From assembly GCF_020184175.1 (NCBI RefSeq), contig NW_026083088.1, forward strand, positions 41,428 through 105,427: a DNA stretch of 64,000 bases, written 5' to 3'. Positions 12,533-23,330 of this stretch are shown here, piece by piece; position 1 is the first letter of the stretch; each line of letters begins with the position of its first letter. The stretch comes from Aphis gossypii. Taxonomy: Eukaryota; Arthropoda; Insecta; Hemiptera; Aphididae. The notes beneath the pieces are model-generated. The model had not been told where the DNA came from. It ran no database searches and was given only the letters and a program-made list of their open reading frames with translations. A program made the position numbers and the translations under genes.

Positions 12533-13520
12533 CTAGATGTGCCTCGCTCTGCTGTGAAATTCGGTCTAAGTGATATTCGCTCTAAGTGAGTACTGTAACG
12601 TGCCACGTACAAGCAATTGATTGATGTAGTATCGAATGGGTTGTTTGTAAAAAAATGAAGACTCTTGAAATATTTTCAGTGTTTTTTATTGAAAAATATT
12701 CTAAGTCCAATTAATTAAATAAATTAAACTTGTGAAAAATATTCTAAGTCCAGGAGACATAAATATGAAACTGAGTGACGTGAAGGTGCTTGCTCTAACT
12801 CTGGTAATAACGTCTGAAATGTGCCTAATCTCGGCCCCCTTATATATTATCCAGGGACTCCCGCGGTACCTCCAGGTTCCTGTTGGTCAGCGACACCTGC
12901 ATTCGCTTCTTCCCACGCTTTGCGTTATCTAAGCGACGCTGTGCGTCAATTATACATCTATATTATTCTAATCGGGAGGTAATTGTATATCTATAATATT
13001 CTATCGGGTGACAAGCATACGTGCGATGATCTGTCTTTGACCCTGAACGATGCCGCCACATAATATAACTAACTTGTTATAATGCAAATATTGTCGATGC
13101 GGCCAGCGTTCTCACGCAGCTTCGCCGCCGTTGATGATTGTTAATGTTTTAAGAAAATCTGTATTTGATCACCTGCGTACTTTTAGAACCTTTTAGCATT
13201 TTATTTGTTTTACCCTTATCGTATTTATAAAAGTGTTTGTTGCACCCCCAATGCTTAGGTTATTGTTGGCTACGGTATGTAGTAATTTATATATTATATT
13301 TAATATAAGTATCAGAGCACATTGGAGTACCCTAGATCGGAGACGGGACTGTAAAGAAAATATCGTAAAAAGTCTAGTAGTCACAATTTTAGTTAACCTA
13401 ACCTCCGGTGGTTTGGGAGGAGCCGATGGGGTCCTAACCTAACCTTCGAGGGGGTCGTGTAAAAATCGTGTTATCAGAATTCGGTCGGAAATTGTAATCG
13501 GGTGTCTAGAAAAGAAATCA
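12533..13520. repeat. Interspersed repeat copy A, split by an LTR insertion
   Basis: Two pieces (12533-12593 and 13325-13520) together match the uninterrupted copy at 15792-16046. Both copies start CTAGATGTGCCTCGC and end near GGGTGTCTAGAA, and both contain the short AACCTAACCT run. The minus-strand end ...ATCTAG followed by T recalls a Helitron terminus, but I do not see a convincing hairpin. The class is open. Confidence 0.7.
12594..13324 (-). mobile_element. LTR-like insertion (about 731 bp) flanked by GAGTAC
   Basis: The repeat copy at 15792 has an intact empty site. Here the same site is split and GAGTAC is present on both sides (12588-12593 and 13325-13330). The insert starts TGTAACGTGCC on the plus strand. 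Read on the minus strand it has a TATA box (TATATAAGGGGG, near 12840) and AATAAAA, as in an LTR promoter and poly(A) region. A second copy lies in the opposite orientation at 49428-50033. The end opposite TGTAAC reads ...CACATTG and is not canonical TG/CA, so the exact boundary and LTR class are uncertain. Confidence 0.65.
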
Positions 13521-14039
13521 TAGGGGAAGATGGGAGAATGGCGGTTGTTAGCTACTAAATATATAAGTTTCAAATTTTTAAAGTTAAGTGTAATATTTTT
13601 TTTTTCATTTTTAAAAAAAAACGCATATGACCAGCATTACCCATATAGTGGAGTAATACTAGTCACACAAAAATACTTGTAAAAGTAAAGGACAAAATAT
13701 AAATTTCTAAAAATCTTACAAATTATGATCAAAATATGATGTAATCTGTACAAAGATATTAATCAATATTAAGAATTACAAAAATGCATTAGAAATGTGT
13801 AATTTTTGTATTAATAAATTTTAAAAGTATAAAAAAATATATCTTAAGTACCAATAGTGAACAAACTTTTAATTTATTTCAATTAAAATTCTTTTATGCA
13901 TTGTATTTTGTATATCAGATTATATATTATTAATAAACAAACATAAGTTACCTAATATATAAAATATAGGCAGGTAAATATGTACTTTCATTATATAATA
14001 ATCATTAAATAGAATAGATATATAAATTTCAGTCCACAT
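13521..14039. other. AT-rich spacer
   Basis: Nothing supportable. Very AT-rich with poly-T and poly-A runs. Confidence 0.5.
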
Positions 14040-14391
14040 CCTTGGTAAAAAAAAAAAACAAATTATAATATGTAGGTATACCTCTTAGGTAGACAAGTCT
14101 TTTCATGTAATTTAAAAATTAATAATAACATTATCACTTTCTTATAATTAGTAAACTTTAAATAGAATATATAAATTGCAGTTCCTCTCCTGCTTGGTAA
14201 AAAAAAAAAAAATTTATTATATGTATAGCTCTTAGGTAAACAAGTCTTTTCATGTAATTTAACAATTAATAATAACATTAACACTTTCTTAAAATTAGTA
14301 AACTTTAAATAGAATATATAAATTGCAGTCCTCTCCTGCTTGGTAAAAAAAAAAAAAAAAACAAATTATAACATTTATAGCTCTTAGGTAG
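14040..14391. repeat. Tandem repeat, about 150-bp unit
   Basis: Successive units each contain CTCTCCTGCTTGGT (or a variant), a poly-A run, then CTCTTAGGTA(G/A)ACAAGTC and TTTTCATGTAATTTAA. Unit starts are near 14083, 14231 and 14381. The third unit is split by the LTR at 14392-14910 and resumes at 14911 (GTAGATAAGTCTTTTCATC). Confidence 0.75.
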
Positions 14392-14910
14392 TGTTGTATT
14401 ATATGTATGAATATTTTATAAGAGATGTTAGTACGTAAGAAACAAGTTAAGAAAAACTATAGATAATAAGTAAAACAGCAAAATTCAATAAGTTAAGCAA
14501 TACTTAATTATTCACACAAATAGGTTAAAATAACAATTGTACAATTCAGTGTCAGTAAACTTTATATTACAGTTAGCATAGTAAGCAAGATATAATAATA
14601 AGAAATGTAAATAAATTTGTTTAATAATTTATTAATCGGGTTAAAATAACAATTACTTAATAATCATAGTGTCATAGTGTCTATAAACTGTAAATTTAAC
14701 GTAGTAATAGAAAAATGTAGAACAATCGATAGTAATTCGATTGTAAGTGTAATATATAAGAAAGATGGCTAAGACAGCAAAGGGCGTCAGTAGTGGTAAT
14801 CGTGTGACTCGATTATCACTAGACGTTATATGTGAATAAAGTTCTTCTTTTGCGTTTTTTTGTGTTTAACTTTATTTTGGTATACGTCCGAGTAATCGGC
14901 GTATACGACA
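14392..14910 (+). mobile_element. Solo LTR (519 bp), copy A
   Basis: Starts TGTTGTATTATATG and ends GTATACGACA, with GTAG on both sides (14388-14391 and 14911-14914). The tandem-repeat unit it interrupts reads through cleanly if the insert and one GTAG are ignored. AATAAAG near 14837 gives the plus orientation. A 4-bp duplication fits Gypsy. An inverted copy lies at 16635-17153. Confidence 0.85.
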
Positions 14911-14914
14911 GTAG

Positions 14915-15791
14915 ATAAGTCTTTTCATCAAATTTAACTATTAATAATAACAAATACTAGTTAACACTTAGGTATAGTTTAATATACAAATTATCAGACA
15001 GATCGGAAAAAACAGTCGAATAAAAAAAAAAATCGAAGGAAAACGTCGTCGTACTCGGAAGACTCCAAAACGCACGGAACGGAACGGAAAACGTTCGGAA
15101 AAGTATGAAAATCGTAAAAAAAAGCGAACATTTTTCGAATAACCGCACAATAATCGAGCGGAAATCGAAAACGCGTTATATATATATATAAAATACTATA
15201 AGAAAAGTGTCATAAACATTTCCTACAGAAACTCTTAGGTATGATTAAGAATATTTGCAATTACAAATTTGACTTACCTAACTATACCTGTACTCAACTC
15301 TTTCAGGGGCTTTTATATTATGAGACATATCAATTTTATATGTATGTGTGTGTGTAAAAAATGAAGAGTATGCCATCATATATACCTGTATAATTCCGTA
15401 TAATTCGTGTGTAATAGAGCTTATATTAATATTAATTGTCTATTTAATATAACGTTTCCCAAAGCAACGTAACCTAACCTAACCTAACACTTGAAAGTTG
15501 AAACCCTCATACCTATAGGTACGAGTATTTACGTAAAACGGGTTGAAAATACAACAACATATTATAATATAACAAACAGCCGATAAAAAAAAAAAAAAAA
15601 CGTTAAAATCGTCGAAAACCCGCGTAATAATCGAACCTAACTTAAGAAAAACGCGTTATCGAGACGGCGGCGTTGGAGAACCGTCCGTTTTCGATAACGA
15701 CGGCGGCGGGCCACGGTAGAAAAAAACGGCGACCGAGGCGCACTCTTTTTATAGTGAAACGAACCTCTTCACGTTTTATTATATTAGTAGA
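14915..15791. other. Repeat remnants and a GC-rich CGG/CGT patch, no gene
   Basis: 14911-14980 is the rest of the tandem-repeat unit. Stretches near 15000-15175 and 15600-15740 are rich in CG dinucleotides and unlike their surroundings. At 15469-15488 there are three copies of AACCT, short of a telomere array. Open frames here have no domain. Confidence 0.5.
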
Positions 15792-16046
15792 CTAGATGTG
15801 CCTCGCTCTGCTGTGAAATTCGGTCTAAGTGATATCCGTTCTAAGTGAGTACCCTAGATCGGAGACGGGACTGTAAAGAAAATATCGTAAAAAGTCTAGT
15901 AGTCACAATTTTAGTTAACCTAACCTATCCAGGGTTTATGGAAGGCGCCGAGGGGGGTTCTAACCTAACCTTAGATGGGGTCGAGTGAAAATCGTTTTAC
16001 GGGGAATTCGGTCGGAAATGGTAATCGGGTGTCTAGAAGAGATCAT
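15792..16046. repeat. Interspersed repeat copy B (uninterrupted)
   Basis: About 255 bp, near-identical to the two halves at 12533-12593 and 13325-13520. It provides the empty site for the insertion at 12594. Confidence 0.8.
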
Positions 16047-16634
16047 TTACTAAAAAAGTACTTAAGTCGATCATTGTGTTTATAAGATTTTACCTATAAT
16101 ATTTTTTTAATATACCTAACTGATAGTATTATCATTGTTATCGTTCTCGGTGTAAAAGTTTATCCCGACATAATTGCCCGGCTGTTTTTGGAATGTGTAA
16201 TAATGTAATGATATATATATATTACATAATATAAAAATACTAAAAATGGTAATTGATTGTTTATTATTCCTCAACCAGTGTAATACGGTGTTGGGTCGCT
16301 TGCCCGGTTCTTTAGTGTTTGTAAAACAAAAAACAAATGAATACGAAAAATTGCAATTGAGTGTCTAGCTATCCGTCCTCAACCAGTGTAAGTCTATATC
16401 TGTGAAAGTGTGATGTTAGTTCTTAAACACATAGGTATATATTATAATATATATAATTTAATCGACCACATCATATATTGTACACATGTATTTGAAAATC
16501 AAAGGAATTAAAGGAATATAAAGTATTTTAAAGGACACTATAGTATATAATATTATTAACAAACAATAAATATTAAACTTGGCAATAATACGTTTAAGTA
16601 TTGGAGTTTATTCTTTTTAATTGTTAGTAATGGT
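16047..16634. other. AT-rich spacer with a short direct repeat
   Basis: CCTCAACCAGTGTAA occurs at about 16268 and 16378. No gene is visible. Confidence 0.5.
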
Positions 16635-17153
16635 TGTCGTATACGCCGATTACTCGGACGTATACCAAAATAAAGTTAAACACAAAAAAACGCAAAAGAA
16701 GAACTTTATTCACATATAACGTCTAGTGATAATCGAGTCACACGATTACCACTACTGACGCCCTTTGCTGTCTTAGCCATCTTTCTTATATATTACACTT
16801 ACAATCGAATTACTATCGATTGTTCTACATTTTTCTATTACTACGTTAAATTTACAGTTTATAGACACTATGACACTATGATTATTAAGTAATTGTTATT
16901 TTAACCCGATTAATAAATTATTAAACAAATTTATTTCCTTTTTTTATTATTATATCTTGCTTACTATGCTAACTGTAATATAAAGTTTACTGACACTGAA
17001 TTGCACAATTGTTATTTTAACCTATTTGTGTGAATAATTAAGTATTGCTTAACTTATTGAATTCTGCTGTTTTACTTATTATCTATAATTTTTCCTAACT
17101 TATTTCTTACGTACTAACATCTCTTATAAAATATTCATACATATAATACAACA
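16635..17153 (-). mobile_element. LTR copy B, inverted relative to 14392-14910
   Basis: The reverse complement matches copy A along its whole length with few differences, from TGTCGTATACG to ATACAACA. The flanks (TGGT and GTCC) are not a duplication. On the minus strand the LTR is preceded by ...AAATTCGGGGAC, which resembles a polypurine tract. This may therefore be a 3' LTR with a little internal sequence (17154-17296) rather than a solo LTR. Confidence 0.8.
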
Positions 17154-17296
17154 GTCCCCGAATTTACAAAAAATATGACCTCATATTTTACACCTGTGCC
17201 CCGTATATGGAAAAGTTTAAATTGAATAGCCGCATTTATGTCTGTTGGTCATGCTGTTTAATTATTGATGACTACTGACTACTGACTATGGAATTA

Positions 17297-17936
17297 TGTA
17301 GTTGTGTTGTCTGAAATATGTTGACGTAGAATATGCTTTGACGCGGTCCCGTGTAATAGTCGTTTGAATACTAACGACCTTTGCGCGGATACCCGCTCCG
17401 TCACCTGTCTGTCCAACCGCCAATCGACGACGGCCGACACCGACGCGCGATAAGCGCGTCTGGAATTGTCAACCGCCGGTACCGCGGACTGTCTCGGCAC
17501 TAGTTTTTCGACCGTCCCGACGGACAATTCACCGCGAACCGAAAACCCCACGCCCGTAACCGAACGGCCATTGCACATGTCATTTTTTTCTCTTTCTCAT
17601 TTCGTATTTTGTTCGTCTAAACATTAACTCCCGGAGTTGTTGTTTTAGTCAGCTCTACCTACAGTGAGACTTTTTTTTTTTTCTCTCATATTATTTTATT
17701 CACATTTTACCCATTTAACGGTAACTCCCTGAGTTCCACTATTGAGCTCCCCTTACGGTGAGACGTTTTTTTGTTACTATTAAATATTCGCATTCTTTTG
17801 TTTTTGACTTAAATACACGGCGATCACTCGCCACTATTGCCTAACTCAGTGCTTATTAGTTTTTTTTTCTTCCCCACGTGTTTTTTTTCCACCGCTGTGC
17901 GAATCAGCCTCTCGGCTGACACCGAGGCCCGCTACA
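17297..17936 (+). mobile_element. 5' LTR of GC-rich Gypsy element
   Basis: Starts TGTAGTTG and ends GCTACA, giving matched TGTAG/CTACA termini. It is followed within four bases by TGGCTCCCCG at 17941, in the position of a tRNA primer-binding site. GTGAGAC occurs twice inside (near 17660 and 17757). No matching 3' LTR is in the window because the element is cut at about 22862. Confidence 0.75.
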
Positions 17937-18575
17937 GAATTGGCTCCCCGAAAAGGAATCACCGGTAAGTGAAAATTAATATCATTTACTTACCACATAC
18001 TACCCACCCCATTGCACCCCCTGTTGTGAAACTTGCGGAAAGTCCCCGATTCCTTACGACGGAAACGTGGTTTGCAGGCGGTAACGGAAAAACCCGGCGT
18101 TACGTAACATAATCATAAAGCACGTAACGACCGACCGTCCACGCCGCCCGACTTACGGACGCACCGATTTCAGCGCTCGCGACACCGCAAACACACACGG
18201 AATAGGATAGGTAGGAACGCAAGAGCGCGACAAGGTCACACAACCACCGCCCAGCACCACCACCCGCAAGCACCCGGGACAAAAATACACCAAACCGGAC
18301 CGCCGTCGCCGCCGCCCAAAGCGACCGCCGCCAAAGTCGTAATCGCGATAGTCGATCGGATAACGCCACACGCGCAGCCGCGGCATACGTCACGAAAACC
18401 GGTTAGGTGATTGCCGGGCACACACAACCAGCAACAAACCCACTGATCTACATTCGGACGGAAATAAATACCGATAAACGAATCCCTCGTGATCGGAGGA
18501 ACGTGACACCCGTTCTACCGACAACAACCACGTATATCTTTACCGTACACAGCACCGGAAAACCGACCGGACGAA
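17937..18575 (+). other. Gypsy leader region
   Basis: Primer-binding site and GC-rich untranslated leader before gag. The open frames on the minus strand here are composition artefacts. Confidence 0.6.
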
Positions 18576-20080
18576 ATGTCGGGAAAATATATTAACGAGT
18601 TGACCGTCGCGGAACTACGTTATGAATGTAGGCAACGTGGACTACCGGAAGGGAGCGCAAAAGACGCCCTCGAATTCCGGCTGTCCCAGCATTTGGCGGA
18701 TATGGACCTGCAGGCCAACGCTGTCCGGTTCCAGCCCATGGAGAGCATTGGGCAGACCGGAAGCGGCTCGGACTCGAGCCAGGCACTCCAGGCCTCACCA
18801 TCCGAGACCGCAGCGGACAACCACACGGACACCCACCAGCCGCAAAACACCAACAACCAACCACCCACACCACACAACCAACAACTGACGGATATGATCA
18901 GAAGGGGCCGCGACACAATTCAGGAGGCTCAGAGATCGGCAACGCCCCCGCCACGCGCAGACAGTCTGGAATCGCGACTGGCTATGCTCGAGAGCTGCAT
19001 GATCCGTTTCGGTGACGACCAGCGTCGCATAGCAGAGACAATGCGACGTTTGGAAATTGGTGTGTCTCAACAGGCACCGGAACGACAACCGGAGGCACCG
19101 TCACCGTACCGCCTCCACAGCACGATGTTATCAGGACAGCACCGGAACAGCACCGGAACACGCCGGAGTCATCGGTGACCGATAGCACGCGAGCTCACAC
19201 ACACACGCACACAAACACATCAACCATCACGGACCACGGAACGAGTTACCCCGCGTCACGCGAATCGCGTGCCACGGAATACCAACAATCCGATCACGTA
19301 CCCGGCCGGTCGGTACGTTTTGAAAACACTGCGTGTAATCACAATGTGCCAACACCCTCGCACACATATGAATCGCACCAGTCAATACTGATACCGTACG
19401 ACGAGATACGTACAGCGAGGTTTTCGCTGCTGGAGTTCCACGGCACCACGCCCGAGGACCCGGTACGGTTCATACACAAGGCGGAGTCGATATTATACCA
19501 GTCACGGATAGATAGGTCGGGCTGGACTAATATTATAGAACCGCAGCTGAAGGGCGTGGCCAGTACATGGTGGAGCACCATCAGATTGCTGGACCTCACC
19601 TGGGATGAGTTCCGCGCCAAATTTTTGGAAAAGTTCGACAACGCGGACATGCAATCCCGGCTGCGGGCCGAGATAGTATCGGTTAGACAAACAGCCACGC
19701 AGACGTTAACGAAGTTTGTGATAAAGAAAAACCAACTCGCGAGCCGTATCAACACCGGGCTACCTGAACCACAGCTAGTCAGTACAATAACCGGATTAAC
19801 GCGAGATGAGTACCGCACACACAAACGCTTGCAAAGTCCCGCGACATTCGCTGACCTTCGCCGGATCGCGGGCATTTTAGATTACACACCGGAAGAAATA
19901 CCGCCACCACCGCTATCACTACCGCGACCGAAACCACAATGCAAACAGGTCGAACAGACCCGCGCAACACGGCCGACCCACCAACCGCGGACACGGGACG
20001 GGACAGCTTGAAAACCGCTACCGCCCAACCCGTGCAAGCATTGTGGAGGGCCTCACTGGAACAGTGACTGCCCCGAGCAC
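18576..20080 (+). pseudogene. Gypsy gag (SAP-like N-terminus, capsid, zinc knuckle)
   Basis: Structural protein of the element. It starts at MSGKYINELTVAELRYECRQ with a SAP-like helix-extension-helix (residues about 7-42), then a disordered Gln/Pro/Thr part. The frame changes between about 19060 and 19175. The second piece (19175-20011) holds the retrotransposon gag core: FHGTTPEDPVRFI, GVASTWWSTI, TWDEFRAKFLEKF and SVRQTATQTLTKF. A further shift near 20011 leads to the CCHC knuckle CKHCGGPHWNSDC (20030-20068). So gag needs two frame changes to be continuous. Base composition is far richer in G+C than the flanks. Confidence 0.85.
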
Positions 20081-20434
20081 ACACCGGTTTCGGGAAACGG
20101 AAACTGAGTCGGCGAACATTTGATGGACGGGGATATAACTGTCAAACGCTCATCGACAAACTCGGCGTCTTCAGATATATCACCCGCCCACACACATAAA
20201 ATTTCATCAAGTAGTAGGTCGTCGACACCACACAAACGCACACGGACTACTACTATGAAATCAACGTGTGCACCGTTGGAACGTACAAGTAGCACAGAGG
20301 CAACCGTACCGGACACTCTGATAATGGCGGTGCAATCCGCTCACCAGAGTACCGGTAACGCGGTTAAGAACCAGTTGCCCCGCTACAGTAAACAACCAAC
20401 GTCGAGTGGCGAAAAGCGAATATGTCCCGACAAG

Positions 20435-22269
20435 ATTCCGACCCCCGCGGTCGAGCTCGAATTTAGGTCAGGCTTCGTAACAGCGCTACTCGACTCATAA
20501 GCACAAAAATCATATGTAAGCCCGAACATTGCACGCACACACGGCACACCACACCACGGACAACCCACCCACGTACGAATGGCGGACGGACACACCACAA
20601 TGACAAGTGGTACCGCCACATTCGAAGCCAGGATAGGAGAACTGACGGTTACTTTCACCGCAGCCATCCTGGACAACTTATACTGCGACATACTCCTAGG
20701 ACACGACTTCCTGGTACACAACGAAGTTACTTGGGACTACACAACGAGCACGATTCACTTAGGGTTACATAGGAGAACAACGGCGTGCTGGAAGGGCCGG
20801 AATACCCACCCTCCACCTACACCAGATATCGATAATTTGGTAATACACGGCGACACACACACACGCGCGAAAATAACCGAAGTAATTCACAACTACCCGG
20901 ACGTTTTCAGCGGTCACGTAGGTCGCACCAGATTAATCGAACACGATATACTCTTAAAAAACCAAACACCGATAGCGCTCAAACCATATCCCTACCCGCA
21001 GGCAAAACAGGTTATAATCGACACCATGGTACAGGATATGGAACAACAGGGACTTGTAGAGCAAAGCACGTCGCCGTGGGCCGCGCCCGTTGTCGTAGCA
21101 AAAAAGAAAGACGGCTCGCCCCGACTGTGCATCGACTACCGACGACACAACGACGTTACTGAGTCCGACGCTTACCCAATGCCGGACCTCAATACGTTGA
21201 TACGTCAAATGCGAGGCACGAAAATTTTTAGCATTTTGGACCTTAAGTCGGGATACTGGCAAGTACCACTTATCCAAAACGCCCGAAAATATACGGCATT
21301 CCGGACGCGTCGAGGCTGTATCAATTCCGAGTCCTCCCCTTTGGCCTCAAGAACAGCCCCATGACCTTTGTACGTTTAATGAACGAAGTATTGAGAGGGT
21401 ACCTGGACGAGTTTGTCCGCGTATATCTTGACGATATAGTGGTGTTTTCAAACACTACGGACGAACACCAGTGCCACTTGGACAAAGTTCTGGAACGCCT
21501 ACAGAGACACGGGGTAACGTGCAACACCGGAAAATGTAGTTTCGGATCTACCGAAATATCATTTCTCGGACACATAGTCACCTCCGACGGCATAGATAAG
21601 CAACCGGAGAAGCTAGAGGGCATCATGCACTTCCCCATACCAACTAAAGTTAGGGACCTACGGAAGTTCCTGGGCGTCTGTAACTGGTACATCCAGTTTG
21701 TCGACAACTACACGGACACCATAGCACCGCTAACAAACAGGCTCAAACAGGGTACCAAATGGTCATGGACCGAGACCGAACAGGCGGCATTTAACACAAT
21801 AAAACGCGCCCTGTACAACTCGCCAAAACTGTCGACACCAGATTACGGAAAACCGTTCTGCCTACAGACTGATGCTAGCGAAATAGGGGCAGGTGCCGTT
21901 CTTTTTCAACGGGGTGACAGACTGGACGAAAGACGCATAATCGCCTACGCAAGCAGAAAGTTCAGTGATACGCAGACACGGTACACCGCGGTTGAACGCG
22001 AGTGTCTCGCGATAATCTGGACAACTGACAAGTTTAGACCATATTTGGAAGCTCGCCGCTTTGACCTGTACTCAGACAACGCGGCCCTCACGTGGCTCCA
22101 CCGAGCCAAAAATACAAATTCCAAGTTAAGCAGGTGGGCACTACAACTGGCTAACCTGGACTACAAAACCACGCATGTGCCCGGTGTACAGAACGAGGCG
22201 CCGGGCATGCTGTCGCGGAATCCGGCTCCCGGCCCCCCGGTAGACGAGGAGCACCTCGACCTAACCTAG
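20435..22269 (+). pseudogene. Gypsy pol: protease, reverse transcriptase, RNase H
   Basis: The protease motif region reads VTALLDS, then a TAA stop where the Gly of the D-S/T-G active site belongs, then AQKSYV (about 20480-20515). GHDFLVHN follows as the usual LLG-type flap partner. Reverse transcriptase (20880-21800) has SPWAAPVVVAKKKDGSPRLC, DYR, FSILDLKSGYWQVPL and the catalytic YLDDIVVFS. A frame break at 21361 removes the phenylalanine-rich link between them. RNase H follows (LQTDASEIGAGAVLFQ, YTAVERECLAIIW, LYSDNAALTWL), ending NEAPGMLSRNP. Apart from two breaks the region is well preserved. Confidence 0.9.
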
Positions 22270-22394
22270 TAGGAGTACCCACGACACCACCTACCACCAC
22301 AACACCCATCACTACTACTAGCCCACCGGCCAACAAGCTGTTCGCCACGACGAACCCGGACAAACCGACCGCCGATCACACCATCACACACACT

Positions 22395-22862
22395 ATGCTC
22401 GCGACGTGGCAGGCCAATGACCCCAAAACGCGAGACATAGTGAACAACTACGGGACACCGGACAAGCCGGCGAACAACTCCGGAAGCACTACAGCAAAGA
22501 GTAGTCAATACATTTTTGACGACGGGCTTCTGCGAAAAAAGTTGGGCGAACACACGCCCATAGTAGTACCAAACGACAAGGCGTAGAATGTGATCTGGAT
22601 ATACCACGACCACGTCCTCGCAAACCACCCAGGTTGGAAGGAAACATACAGGGCGGTAAGAAAACGTTTTTTTTGGAACGGCCAAAAAAACGACGTCCGA
22701 CTGTATGTCAAGTCGTGCCACATTTGCGCGTGTACCAAACCACTGAACGAGCGCGCAGATGACCCGATCACTTCCAGAACGCCCCGGCACCCCTGGGAGG
22801 TAATTATCATAGACCTCATGGGCCCCTATCCACATACGAGTAGGGGAAAACAATATTTTAAA
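22395..22862 (+). pseudogene. Gypsy integrase, truncated
   Basis: The H2C2 zinc-binding domain is present: YHDHVLANHPGWKETYRAV, FFWNG, then CHICACTKP. It runs on into the start of the catalytic core, IIIDLMGPYPHTSRGKQYF, with the first catalytic Asp. One stop separates two frames near 22586. The core stops abruptly at about 22862, where the sequence becomes another Gypsy element on the opposite strand. The second Asp, the Glu and the 3' LTR are missing. Confidence 0.85.
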
Positions 22863-23330
22863 ATGTGTGCCTCTGTCGCTACAAAAATATTTTGGGACCC
22901 CGTATGATGTTATTAAATCCATAAGAAAATTTATTGTTTCTGCTCCCGTTGCATTTGCTACTGCTTTTGCAAAAGCCATTTTTGTTGCATTGCATGTTGC
23001 CACAATTAAGTATTTCTTTCCGTGGGATGGTGGTAGTGGTCCTAAATAATCGAACGTTAATCTTTTGTAACGGTTTTCCTGAATCTATAGGTATTGGTTG
23101 TAGCAATCCTGATGTTTTTCCGACCGGTGTTTTTAACAGTTGACAAGAAATACAAGACTTAATAAAATCTGTGGTGTCTTTTATCATTGTATTCCAATGA
23201 TATTTTTGTTTTAATTTTGCAATTGTCTTGGTTATTCCGAAATGCCCACTAAAAATTGATTCATGATATGATTTTAGTACAATGTTGACTAATTTTCTTG
23301 GAATTACTAGTAGGTTTAGCTGTATATTTT
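22863..23330 (-). pseudogene. Second Gypsy element: integrase, truncated
   Basis: Minus-strand integrase, AT-rich. It reads SCISCQLLKTPVGKTSG (the CxxC of the zinc domain), LQPIPIDSGKP, LGPLPP after a frame change, ATCNATKMAFAKAV and SYGVPKYFCSDRGTHF. Both Asp residues of the DDE core are present. The sequence ends a few codons after the second Asp, at the junction near 22862. The catalytic Glu and everything downstream are lost. Confidence 0.8.

Noticed and set aside
15469..15488. AACCT repeats resembling the insect telomere repeat
   Set aside because: Only three units, and similar short AACCTAACCT runs occur inside an interspersed repeat; not a telomere.
18100..18430. Overlapping minus-strand open frames in the Gypsy leader
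   Set aside because: Composition effect in GC-rich DNA opposite the element's own strand; no domain.
22266..22860. Long minus-strand frame continuing from integrase into the other element
   Set aside because: Only the part to about 22862 is integrase; the rest is the antisense of the GC-rich Gypsy element, so the fusion is accidental.
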